NCBI GenBank assembly: GCA_002171295.2
Contig: NHFW02000012.1
Location: forward strand, 11,913 to 26,013
DNA: 14,101 nucleotides
Direction: 5' to 3'
Source of the DNA: Flavobacteriaceae bacterium TMED121
GTDB lineage: Bacteria; Bacteroidota; Bacteroidia; Flavobacteriales; Flavobacteriaceae
The translations under genes and the position numbers were made by a program. Below, in pieces: positions 1 through 7,871 of this stretch. The first letter of the stretch is position 1. Every line of letters begins with the position of its first letter. The notes beneath the pieces were generated by a model, which saw nothing but the letters and a program-made list of their open reading frames with translations, did no database searches and was not told the DNA's origin.

Positions 1-1755
1 ATGAAAAATTTAAAAATTAGAGCGGAATTCTCACCTAACTTTACATATGTTTATCAACAAGATCAAAGATCTAAAGTTAGAGGTATTAGGATGAGTAATG
101 CCATAGATTTATCTAATATTGAATACGTAGAAGGTTTCTCTGCAACTGACTACTTACAGGAAAGATATGATAAGCGTTTTTACTATGTATTTAATGCTTA
201 TGCAGATTATACTTTTGAGCCAGAGGATAGTGATCATTATTTTAAGGCGATGGTTGGTTTTAACCAAGAAAAAGGAGATAGACATTATTTAAGAGGTAAA
301 GCCTACAGCTTAATTACTCCTCAAGTTTTAAATATAAACGCTACAGTTGGTGCCCAAGAAGCATATAGCGGAGCTAGTCATGTTTCCTTAAGAGGTGCTT
401 TTTACAGATTTAATTATATATTCAAGGATAGATATCTTGTTGAATTAAATGGACGTTATGATGCCAGCTCAAGATTCCCAACTGATGTTAGATATGACTT
501 TTTCCCATCTTTCTCAGCTGGTTGGAGAATTTCCGAAGAGCCCTTTGTAGCTGATTTAGCTCTTAATTGGCTTGACCAACTAAAAGTTCGAGGGTCTTAT
601 GGTGAACTTGGAAATCAGTTACTTGGAAGCAATTATTACCCTGCGATTCCTACTATGGGATCAGGTACTTCAAATTACTTGCTTGCATCCGGTAATAGAG
701 CTCCTTATGTTTCCCCAGCAGGTTTAGTTAGTTCAGATTTAACTTGGGAGACTGTTGCATCTACAAACTTTGGAATTGATGCAACTTTATTTGATAATAG
801 ATTAGATGTCAGTTTCGATGTATTTAAAAGAGAGACAAAAGATATGTTAATGGAGGTAGAGTATCCTCAAATATTAGGAACTAGTGCTCCTCAATCTAAT
901 GCAGCTGATCTTACAACCAAAGGTTGGGAATTGTCTGCAACTTGGAAAAATCAAATTGATCAAGATTGGTATTATGGAGTAACATTGGCTCTTTCTGATT
1001 CACAAGCTGAAATTACTAAATATGACAATCCAACAGGATCATTGAATGAGTATTATGTAGGTCAAACAATTGGAGAGATTTGGGGTTATAGAACTGGAGG
1101 ATTGTTTCAAACAGATGCCGCAGCTCAAGAAAATGACCTTTCTGCACTAGGAAATAACTGGCTTGCTGGAGATGTTAATTATCTTGATGTCAATGGTGAT
1201 GGAAAAGTTACCCCAGGTAACCAGACTTTAGAGGATCCAGGCGATAGAAGAATTATTGGTAATGAAAGTTTGAATTACAGATTTGGTATTAATCTTGATT
1301 TAAGATACAAAAACTGGACATTGAATACATTTTTCCAGGGTATCTTGCAAGGAGATTACTTTCCTGATACTGGAAACTGGAGAGCTTTCTGGCCATGGAA
1401 TGCAGGACACGGAGAGTGGTATTACATAACTGACTCATGGACTCCTGAAAATCCTAATGCCTATTTTCCAGCACCTCATATTGGATATAATGACAAGAAA
1501 AACTACGCGGTTAATGATCGTTATTTGCAGGATGCTGCATATATAAGGTTAAAGCAGCTTACACTTAATTACAGAGTACCTCAAGATATTGTGGATCTAA
1601 TTGGTTTAGCTTCACTAAATCTGTATTATTCTGGTCAAAATCTTTGGGAAGCGACAAATATGAGACCTCCACTTGATCCTGAGGTAAGACCAACTCTTAC
1701 TCAGGAGTACTACAAGAATAGAACTCACGCTTTTGGCATCAAGATTGGTTTATAA
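1..1755 (+). CDS. SusC-type TonB-dependent outer membrane transporter, C-terminal part (5' end outside window)
   Basis: This is the beta-barrel portion of a SusC/RagA-family TonB-dependent transporter, which would form the outer membrane channel importing glycan oligosaccharides. The 584 visible residues have no signal peptide, carboxypeptidase-like N-terminal domain, TonB box or plug, all of which a full SusC (about 1000 residues) carries. The ATG at position 1 is therefore very probably an internal methionine and the gene is cut by the window edge. Barrel hallmarks are visible: alternating aromatic strands, GRYDASSRFP (151-160), FFPSFSAGWRISEEPF (167-182) and KVRGSYGELGNQ (195-206). An EF-hand-like, possibly calcium-binding loop DVNGDGKV lies at 396-403. 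The C-terminus ends in the usual barrel strand THAFGIKIGL. It sits 19 nt upstream of a susD gene, the standard SusCD arrangement. The family call is firm; the substrate is unknown. Confidence 0.94.
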   Translation: MKNLKIRAEFSPNFTYVYQQDQRSKVRGIRMSNAIDLSNIEYVEGFSATDYLQERYDKRFYYVFNAYADYTFEPEDSDHYFKAMVGFNQEKGDRHYLRGKAYSLITPQVLNINATVGAQEAYSGASHVSLRGAFYRFNYIFKDRYLVELNGRYDASSRFPTDVRYDFFPSFSAGWRISEEPFVADLALNWLDQLKVRGSYGELGNQLLGSNYYPAIPTMGSGTSNYLLASGNRAPYVSPAGLVSSDLTWETVASTNFGIDATLFDNRLDVSFDVFKRETKDMLMEVEYPQILGTSAPQSNAADLTTKGWELSATWKNQIDQDWYYGVTLALSDSQAEITKYDNPTGSLNEYYVGQTIGEIWGYRTGGLFQTDAAAQENDLSALGNNWLAGDVNYLDVNGDGKVTPGNQTLEDPGDRRIIGNESLNYRFGINLDLRYKNWTLNTFFQGILQGDYFPDTGNWRAFWPWNAGHGEWYYITDSWTPENPNAYFPAPHIGYNDKKNYAVNDRYLQDAAYIRLKQLTLNYRVPQDIVDLIGLASLNLYYSGQNLWEATNMRPPLDPEVRPTLTQEYYKNRTHAFGIKIGL

Positions 1756-1774
1756 TTTTAAAAGATTTTAAAAG
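1755..1774 (+). repeat. Perfect 10-bp tandem repeat (two copies) between susC stop and susD start
   Basis: ATTTTAAAAG occurs twice in direct succession and the second copy abuts the susD ATG at 1775. The repeat fills the whole intergenic gap and includes the last base of the susC stop codon. The AAAAG next to the ATG may help translation initiation. A functional role is inference; it could be a chance slippage duplication in AT-rich DNA. Confidence 0.4.
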
Positions 1775-3568
1775 ATGAAAAATTTAACAAAAAATATAAT
1801 CAGAAGCTTTGCAGTACTGTTTTTAATAATTGGCTGTAATGACGAATTTCTTGAAAGGACACCGCTTGATGAAATTAGCAACAGTTCTTTCTGGAACACA
1901 GAAAATGACTTAATGGTTTACAATCATAGATTTTATGATTTGACCAAAAACGACAAGGACTACCCAATTTTAATGGGTCACGATGATGGATTTGATAGCC
2001 ATAGGATATCTTATTTACATCTAGATGGAATGTCGGATAATACAGCACCAAGACATGGAAGACACTCAGCATATCAGCAGATTAGAGCTGGTAAATATAA
2101 TGCTCCCTCCTCTAGTGGCTCAAATGCTGCTGCCGGATGGTATGGATATAAAGGTTTTGGACTTATTAGAGCTATTAATATTGGTCTATCTCAGTATGAT
2201 AAGGCAGATATCCCTGATGAGGCAAAAAATCATTATAAAGCTGAGGCTAGACTTTTTAGAGCAATGTTTTATGCAGATAAGATTAAGAATTTTGGATCTG
2301 TTCAATGGGTAGAAAATGAGGTAACAACTGCCGATGAAGACATCCTATATGGAACTAGAGATTCTAGAGATCTTGTAATGGGTAAAGTATTGGAAGATTT
2401 AAACTTTGCTGTAGCTAATATCCGTGATAATAGTGATCAGCATAAAGTAAATAAGTCTTCAGCTTTACTGATGATGTCAAGAATCTGTTTGCTGGAAGGT
2501 ACTTGGAGAAAATACCATGGTCTTGGAAATGAGACAACTTGGCTACAAGCCGCTGCTGATGCTGCTAAACAATTAATAGATGGCGGTAAGCATAGTTTAC
2601 ATAAAGGTGCTCCTGGCAGAACATATAATGAGCTGCATAGTACAGAAGAACTTGGTGGTAATAAAGAAGTTATTTTCTTCCAAAGATATGAGAGAGGAAC
2701 AAGAACTAACCACGTTCAATCTTACAATAGAGGATATAATGGAGGAGCAACTAAAGATATGGTAGAAGATTATCTTTGTTCTGACGGACTTCCAATTAGT
2801 CTATCTCCTCTATACAAAGGGGATGCAACATATGAGGATATATTTGTAGACAGAGATCCAAGGTTAAGACAATCGATTTTACATCCTGCTGATCAACCTA
2901 TTTACAGGTATGGAAATCATGACTTCGGAGCAAATGCTTATCCTCGAATTCAGGGTATGTCTGGTGGACTAAGAATATATACGGGTTACCATGTAATAAA
3001 GGTATATAATGTTTCTTCTGCTCACGCATCATATAACTCTTCAGTTACTCCTGGTTTATCTATGAGATATGCAGAGGCGCTTTTGAATTACGCTGAAGCT
3101 AAAGCTGAATTAGGAAATGGATCTATTTCTCAAGCTGATCTTGATATTAGTATTAATAAACTAAGAGACAGAGATGGTATGGTTCATCTTACTAATTCTC
3201 CACAAATGGATCCACGTTATGCTGATCTTGGAATTTCGGCTGCTTTAGTTGAAATTAGAAGAGAGAGGAGAATTGAATTATTTTTTGAAGGATTCCGTTA
3301 TGATGATCTAAGAAGGTGGAAACAAGGTAAAAAACTTGAGAAAAAGGATTATGGAATGCGATGGGATGATACCAACAAAAATAGAGTTGACCCCGACGGG
3401 AAAGCTACTGTTAAAGTAGGTAGTGTTAATGGAGTATCATATCTTGAGATTTACAAGGGAACTGATTTTGAAACTCCTGTGTTTGATGAGAGTAAACATT
3501 ATTATTGGCCATTGCCTCTTAGTGTTTTATCTCAGAATCCTAAACTTGAGCAAAATCCAGGATGGTAA
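1775..3568 (+). CDS. SusD/RagB-family outer-membrane glycan-binding lipoprotein
   Basis: This is the SusD-like lid lipoprotein that partners the upstream SusC on the cell surface and captures polysaccharide fragments. The N-terminus is a type II signal peptide ending in LIIGC (Cys21). The acidic residues right after it (CNDEF) fit the surface-export signals described for Bacteroidota lipoproteins. Family hallmarks follow: a helical tetratricopeptide-like core with FRAMFYADKIKNFGSVQW (161-178), MRYAEALLNYAEAKAEL near 430, IEIRRERRIELFFEGFR-type residues near 490-510 with DDLRRWK, and the typical end LEQNPGW. At 597 residues it is slightly longer than many SusDs but normal for the group. The start at 1775 gives a complete signal peptide. 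The gene is followed by a strong terminator, so it closes the first transcription unit. Ligand specificity cannot be read from the sequence. Confidence 0.96.
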   Translation: MKNLTKNIIRSFAVLFLIIGCNDEFLERTPLDEISNSSFWNTENDLMVYNHRFYDLTKNDKDYPILMGHDDGFDSHRISYLHLDGMSDNTAPRHGRHSAYQQIRAGKYNAPSSSGSNAAAGWYGYKGFGLIRAINIGLSQYDKADIPDEAKNHYKAEARLFRAMFYADKIKNFGSVQWVENEVTTADEDILYGTRDSRDLVMGKVLEDLNFAVANIRDNSDQHKVNKSSALLMMSRICLLEGTWRKYHGLGNETTWLQAAADAAKQLIDGGKHSLHKGAPGRTYNELHSTEELGGNKEVIFFQRYERGTRTNHVQSYNRGYNGGATKDMVEDYLCSDGLPISLSPLYKGDATYEDIFVDRDPRLRQSILHPADQPIYRYGNHDFGANAYPRIQGMSGGLRIYTGYHVIKVYNVSSAHASYNSSVTPGLSMRYAEALLNYAEAKAELGNGSISQADLDISINKLRDRDGMVHLTNSPQMDPRYADLGISAALVEIRRERRIELFFEGFRYDDLRRWKQGKKLEKKDYGMRWDDTNKNRVDPDGKATVKVGSVNGVSYLEIYKGTDFETPVFDESKHYYWPLPLSVLSQNPKLEQNPGW

Positions 3569-3589
3569 TTCAAAATTAATTTTTTAACT

Positions 3590-3622
3590 AAAAAAGGCCA
3601 TCTATTAGATGGCTTTTTTTTT
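3590..3622 (+). terminator. Intrinsic (Rho-independent) terminator after susD
   Basis: A perfect 7-bp stem GCCATCT/AGATGGC (3597-3603 with 3607-3613) closes a 3-nt loop and is followed by nine Ts (3614-3622). The six As just upstream (3590-3595) can pair with the T-run and extend the stem through a G-T wobble. It starts 21 nt after the susD stop codon. The A-run means it might also stop transcription weakly on the other strand. Confidence 0.88.
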
Positions 3623-3689
3623 GTAAAACACTCTATTTTAACACTTTATATCTTTTTTATTTGCTTTTAATTTCTTATTTTTAAAACGA

Positions 3690-3720
3690 TTTGACAAAAA
3701 AATAGTTACGATTATACTTG
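3690..3720 (+). promoter_or_regulatory. Bacteroidota-type promoter for the enzyme operon
   Basis: TTTG (3690-3693) is followed after 19 nt by TATACTTG (3713-3720). This matches the Bacteroidota -33/-7 consensus (TTTG, then TAnnTTTG) with one mismatch in the -7 box and normal spacing. It lies downstream of the susD terminator and about 56 nt before the ATG at 3777, where a new transcript would be expected. I saw no clear operator repeat around it. The rest of the 208-nt spacer (3569-3776) is AT-rich and, apart from the terminator, shows nothing I can name. Confidence 0.6.
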
Positions 3721-3776
3721 TTATTATATTTTTTTAAGTTGAATCCTTAATGCAGATTATTCAATAAATAAACTTT

Positions 3777-5699
3777 ATGAAAAGAATCAAACCGTTAATA
3801 ATTCTAGCTTTACTTACATTGTTTTCTTGTAATCAAGAAGCAGTAAAATCAAACAACCAAACTAATCTTGAATTAACAAATCCTTTCACTACAAAATTTC
3901 TAACGGAAAGTTTAAGAAAAGATTTACCAAGATTGGTTTTAAATGATGAGATTGACCAAATTCTTCGTAATAAATTAAAAACAGATGCTGTTGTTAAAAA
4001 TATTTACCAAGCGATAAAATTAAATGCTGACGAAGTAATGCAAATGCCTTTTTTAGAGCGAATCCAAATTGGTAAACGTTTGTTATCTGTTTCAAGAGAA
4101 ATGCTCAGAAGGATAAATATGTTAGGTATGGTCTACCATGTAGAAAAAGACCCTAAAATACTAGAACGAATTGATGGAGAGGTTAAGGCAGTTTGCGCTT
4201 TTTCCGATTGGAATCCATCTCATTATTTAGATGTTGGAGAAATGTCAATGGCTGTGGCTTTTGCATTAGATTGGACTGCGGGAAATCTTCCCAACTCAAC
4301 TGTAGAATTAGCTTTAGATGCTTTAATAGAGAAAGGAATAAAACCAAGTTATGATACTTCTAAAAAATCCAATATTGGATGGATTACTAATAATAATAAT
4401 TGGAATCAAGTCTGCAACGGCGGAATGATAGCTGCCTCTATTGCAATAGCTGAGAGAGATCCAGAGCTTGCCGCTAGCACTATTAAAAGATCATTAGATG
4501 GTATACCTCACGCGTTGGAAGAATATGGCCCAGATGGTGTATATCCTGAGGGTTCAACATACTGGGGATATGGAACCGTTTTTTCTGTTGTTACAAATGC
4601 AATGCTTGAAAGTTCTTTTGGAACTGATTTTGGATTAGGTGATTATCCTGCATTTAAAGAGAGTGCACTTTTCAGAGTTTTAATGAATGCACCCTCTGGA
4701 GGGTATTACAACTTTGCAGATTGTGGAGATGCAAGAAGTTCTAATGGAGATATAACTTTAGCATGGTTTGCATCTAAATCAGGGGACGAAATGTATTTTG
4801 AGAGAGACAGACTACTTAGATCTCCCTCAAAAATAGGAAGACTTAGACGTCTTGATGGAGCCGGATTAGTTTGGTTGGCTCAATATGAAAAAACTATGGA
4901 GTCATCCCTACCAACTTTTTGGCAAGGAGGTGGGGCCAACCCAATAGCAGTTTTCACTGGAGGATCAAATGATCCCTACAGTTATTATTTTGGTGGCAAA
5001 GGAGGAAGTGGAACTGTAAACCATGGCAATATGGATGCCGGTTCTTTTATTTTTGAACTTAATGGACTTCGATGGGTTACTGATCCTGGAAACCAAAATT
5101 ATAATGATTTAGAAAAAGAAGGTTTTGACCTTTGGAATAGATCACAAGGAAGCCAACGTTGGACATTATTAAACAAAAGTAACTTTGGTCATAGCACTAT
5201 TACAGTGAATGATCAATTACATGTAGTTGATGGAAAAGCTACAATTGCTGAATCAATGGATGGCGATCAGCCTCAATTGAGTTTCGATCTTACACCCACA
5301 TTTAAAGATCAGTTAAAATCTGCAAAAAGAACTTTTACTAAAGACAGTAATGTATCACTTATTATTGATGATAATATTGAAATTAATGAGTCAACCAAAA
5401 AAATAACCTGGCAATTAATTACGACATATGATGTTGAAATTACAACAGATGGCGTGACAATCAGTAAACCAGAGTATTCCTCCGTTTTACCTGTCAAAAA
5501 ACTATATGTAGAAAACTTAAGTCACCCACAAATTCAAATGAATGTTGTTTCATTAGACCCTCCACCAATTGATTTAGATCGCAGAATTGAGGGGTTAAAA
5601 AGAATAGAGCTTAATATTCCTGTTTCATCAGTTAATGATAATAAACTTGCAATTAAGATAAGACTTAGAGGCCAGAAAAACTGGAGAGCAGACTATTAA
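3777..5699 (+). CDS. Heparinase II/III-like polysaccharide lyase, lipoprotein
   Basis: This is a putative lyase that cleaves uronic-acid-containing polysaccharide by beta-elimination. The type II signal peptide ends in LTLFSC (Cys18), so it should be membrane-anchored and may face the surface. The layout fits heparinase II/III-like enzymes: a helical toroid (roughly 40-370) then a beta-sandwich (roughly 385-640). Toroid motifs are DWNPSHYLDVGEMSMA (144-159), NNNWNQVCNGGM (206-217) and YPEGSTYWGYG (256-266); the Asn, Glu and Tyr there are active-site candidates by family analogy. The C-terminal half opens with NHGNMDAGSF (415-424), the position of the family's His/Asp motif, and has GHSTITVND at 471-479. 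The second His of the usual HxHxD pattern is Asn418 here. It is the first gene after the promoter and lies 28 nt before a second, divergent heparinase-like gene. The exact lyase family and substrate are not determined; homologues without measured activity exist. Confidence 0.82.
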   Translation: MKRIKPLIILALLTLFSCNQEAVKSNNQTNLELTNPFTTKFLTESLRKDLPRLVLNDEIDQILRNKLKTDAVVKNIYQAIKLNADEVMQMPFLERIQIGKRLLSVSREMLRRINMLGMVYHVEKDPKILERIDGEVKAVCAFSDWNPSHYLDVGEMSMAVAFALDWTAGNLPNSTVELALDALIEKGIKPSYDTSKKSNIGWITNNNNWNQVCNGGMIAASIAIAERDPELAASTIKRSLDGIPHALEEYGPDGVYPEGSTYWGYGTVFSVVTNAMLESSFGTDFGLGDYPAFKESALFRVLMNAPSGGYYNFADCGDARSSNGDITLAWFASKSGDEMYFERDRLLRSPSKIGRLRRLDGAGLVWLAQYEKTMESSLPTFWQGGGANPIAVFTGGSNDPYSYYFGGKGGSGTVNHGNMDAGSFIFELNGLRWVTDPGNQNYNDLEKEGFDLWNRSQGSQRWTLLNKSNFGHSTITVNDQLHVVDGKATIAESMDGDQPQLSFDLTPTFKDQLKSAKRTFTKDSNVSLIIDDNIEINESTKKITWQLITTYDVEITTDGVTISKPEYSSVLPVKKLYVENLSHPQIQMNVVSLDPPPIDLDRRIEGLKRIELNIPVSSVNDNKLAIKIRLRGQKNWRADY

Positions 5700-5727
5700 T
5701 GACGAGTATTTATTAAAAAAAATTATA

Positions 5728-7869
5728 ATGAATTACATAGTAAACACTCTTGGTCATTTACTCTTAGGCATATCTTTTCTTGTAAATATTCCGATAATCA
5801 ATGCTCAATTACAAAAACATGACATTGATAGTGCTATAGATATAAATTCATTGGAACATCCCTATTTATATTTCAATAACGACGAAAAACTGCTTCTTAT
5901 TGAAAGAATAAATTCTGATCAAGAAAGTCAAGATATTTTTAGAAGGATGAAAGCTGAATCAAAAGTATGGATGGCAATGCCGGTTGACAAAAATATACCA
6001 ATACAGGGTAAAAATACACGAGCTGATTGGACAGATTATGACAGAAGCCCTAAATATTCTAACTATTACACAAAAAATAGAAATAATGCTTTTTATCTGG
6101 CATTTCTGTATCAGATGACAGGAGAAGAGGAATATGCAAAAAAAGCATTTGAATTTGCAGATGCATTTTGTGATTTGACTACTTGGACAAGACGTGCTCA
6201 CGAGTTTCCTATAATTTATTCCCGAATAATGCCATGGAATGTTCCCGATGATCAGGTTAATTTTAATTTTGATCACTGGAATGGGGATTCAGGTAGAATG
6301 ATGGCTGCTGTATACGATTGGCTGTATCCTGCCCTATCACAAATTGAAAGAGATCGTATTCGTGGAGCTTTATTAGAGAAAGTAATCACCCGTGTCAGAG
6401 GAGATTACGAATTTCATTGGTGGGCAACGGCCTACAGATGTAATTGGTGTGGTGTTTGTAATTCAGGTGTTGGTTTAGCAGGTTTAACCCTTTTAAAAGA
6501 TCATCCACAGCTCACTGATATTGTTGCAGAATCATACAATAGGATCAATAGTATGCTTAATGAACTCGGAGTTAATGGAGGTTGGCAGGAGGGAGGAGCT
6601 TATTGGAATTATGGTGTTCATACTTCTTCATTCTTTGCCGACGCATTAAAACGACTGTCCAAAGGCAAGTATAATTTATTCAAAAATAAAAGACTGGCTG
6701 ATAATCCGGTTACTTTTCCCTTGCATATTTCACTGCCTGGTAATAAGTCTCTGAATTTTGAAGACTCAGGTGGAGGAGGACTATTAGGAAGCACGCATTT
6801 AATTAATAAACTTGCTTCAGAGACAAAAAACCCTCAAGCAGTGTGGTATAGAAATAGACTTGATTTAGAATATAAAACAGAAAATCAAAGAACCTATGTA
6901 AATAAAAGTTCTACTCCAATGTCTTCAGGAGATCCTTTTGATATTATATGGCCTAGACCAAAATTTAAGGGAACTCCTCCAAATAGCGCTTCAATTCATT
7001 TTAAAACTATTGATTGGTGGATAATGCGGAGTGATTTTTTGAGTACAGAGAAGTTTTTAGTTGCGGGTAAAGCTGGAAAAAATGATGATCCGCACCATGG
7101 TCATTTAGATATAGGTCATTTTATAATTTATTGGAATAATGAATATTACATTAAAGACTTAGGAAAAAGTGGTTATGATGAAAAGTATTTTGACGAGGTG
7201 CGTTTCAACTACCCTGAAGCTTCAAGTGAAGGCCACAACACAATCTTAGTTAACGGCGAGAAACAAATCTCAGGCAAATACTATAAAAAACCCTATAATT
7301 ATGATATTGGTGGAGAGGTTTTAGACTTTAGAACTAGTAATGAAAGAGACTATGTTTTGATGGATCCATCAAATGCTTACCCAAAAAAAGAGTTAAAAAA
7401 GTGGAGGAGAAATATTATTCTTGAAAAACCAAATGCTAGTCTAGTTTTAGACGAAATTCATTCTAATAAAAAGGCTAAAATTCAATTGCGATTTCACTCC
7501 GATGTCGAAGTAAATATTCAAGATGATTTTGTGCTATTGAGTGGAAAAAAAGGCACTATGGCATTTATTCCAGTAATAGAACAAGAATATTCGATTAAAA
7601 GCGGGAGACATGCTTCCCAGATGGTTAATGCATCACAGGAATTTAAATGGATAGACTATTTTGATATTGAAATGGTGGCAAAGAATAAAATATCATATGT
7701 TGCAACACTTTTTTTACCAGTTGATAATATTGACCACGCTCGAGAACTAATTTCTTCTAAACAAATTTATAGAAATAAGGAAAGCTTGACAATAAGCTTT
7801 TCCCTCAGAGATAAAACCTATAATTATACCTTTAACAAAACAGTTGATGGTTTGATTTTATCAAAATAA
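5728..7869 (+). CDS. Heparinase II/III-like polysaccharide lyase, secreted
   Basis: This is a second putative beta-eliminating lyase, only distantly similar to its upstream neighbour. A 26-27 residue type I signal peptide is likely (hydrophobic core HLLLGISFLVNIPII, cut near NAQ), with no lipobox cysteine, so a soluble periplasmic or secreted protein is expected. The helical toroid domain begins around HPYLYFNNDEK (44-54) and contains CNWCGVCNSGVG (238-249) and GGWQEGGAYWNYG (284-296), with Glu288 and Tyr292 as candidate active-site residues. The beta-sandwich half carries a full HHGHLDIGHF motif (456-465) and EGHNTILVNGE (501-511), both characteristic of heparinase II/III C-terminal domains. 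The 713 residues fit a two-domain enzyme. The gene ends 2 nt before the next start, so co-translation is likely. The fold call is strong; substrate specificity is unknown. A uronate lyase acting upstream of the GH105 encoded nearby is the natural inference. Confidence 0.85.
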   Translation: MNYIVNTLGHLLLGISFLVNIPIINAQLQKHDIDSAIDINSLEHPYLYFNNDEKLLLIERINSDQESQDIFRRMKAESKVWMAMPVDKNIPIQGKNTRADWTDYDRSPKYSNYYTKNRNNAFYLAFLYQMTGEEEYAKKAFEFADAFCDLTTWTRRAHEFPIIYSRIMPWNVPDDQVNFNFDHWNGDSGRMMAAVYDWLYPALSQIERDRIRGALLEKVITRVRGDYEFHWWATAYRCNWCGVCNSGVGLAGLTLLKDHPQLTDIVAESYNRINSMLNELGVNGGWQEGGAYWNYGVHTSSFFADALKRLSKGKYNLFKNKRLADNPVTFPLHISLPGNKSLNFEDSGGGGLLGSTHLINKLASETKNPQAVWYRNRLDLEYKTENQRTYVNKSSTPMSSGDPFDIIWPRPKFKGTPPNSASIHFKTIDWWIMRSDFLSTEKFLVAGKAGKNDDPHHGHLDIGHFIIYWNNEYYIKDLGKSGYDEKYFDEVRFNYPEASSEGHNTILVNGEKQISGKYYKKPYNYDIGGEVLDFRTSNERDYVLMDPSNAYPKKELKKWRRNIILEKPNASLVLDEIHSNKKAKIQLRFHSDVEVNIQDDFVLLSGKKGTMAFIPVIEQEYSIKSGRHASQMVNASQEFKWIDYFDIEMVAKNKISYVATLFLPVDNIDHARELISSKQIYRNKESLTISFSLRDKTYNYTFNKTVDGLILSK

Positions 7870-7871
7870 TA

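Noticed and set aside
1..3. ATG at the first base as a true gene start
   Set aside because: The protein starts in the middle of a SusC barrel with no signal peptide, plug or TonB box, so this is an internal codon at the window edge.
1186..1209. EF-hand-like DVNGDGKV loop as a sign of a special SusC
   Set aside because: Such Asp/Gly-rich loops are common in SusC barrels, so it is recorded with the gene and not as a separate finding.
1875..2072. Minus-strand open frame of 65 codons inside susD
   Set aside because: It lies entirely within a well-supported SusD gene, has no recognisable domain and no promoter; a shadow frame. The same applies to the minus-strand frames at 5309-5497, 5959-6276, 8832-9074, 11088-11297, 12538-12744 and 13250-13441.
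2025..2312. Plus-strand frame of 95 codons overlapping susD in another frame, plus similar ones at 2580-2765 and 11707-11934
   Set aside because: They are frame-shifted readings of SusD and the PhoD-like gene with low-complexity composition and no signal or domain.
5698..5715. TAATG overlap with a 5-codon frame after the first lyase
   Set aside because: The frame stops after five codons and the next real gene starts at 5728 with a full signal peptide.
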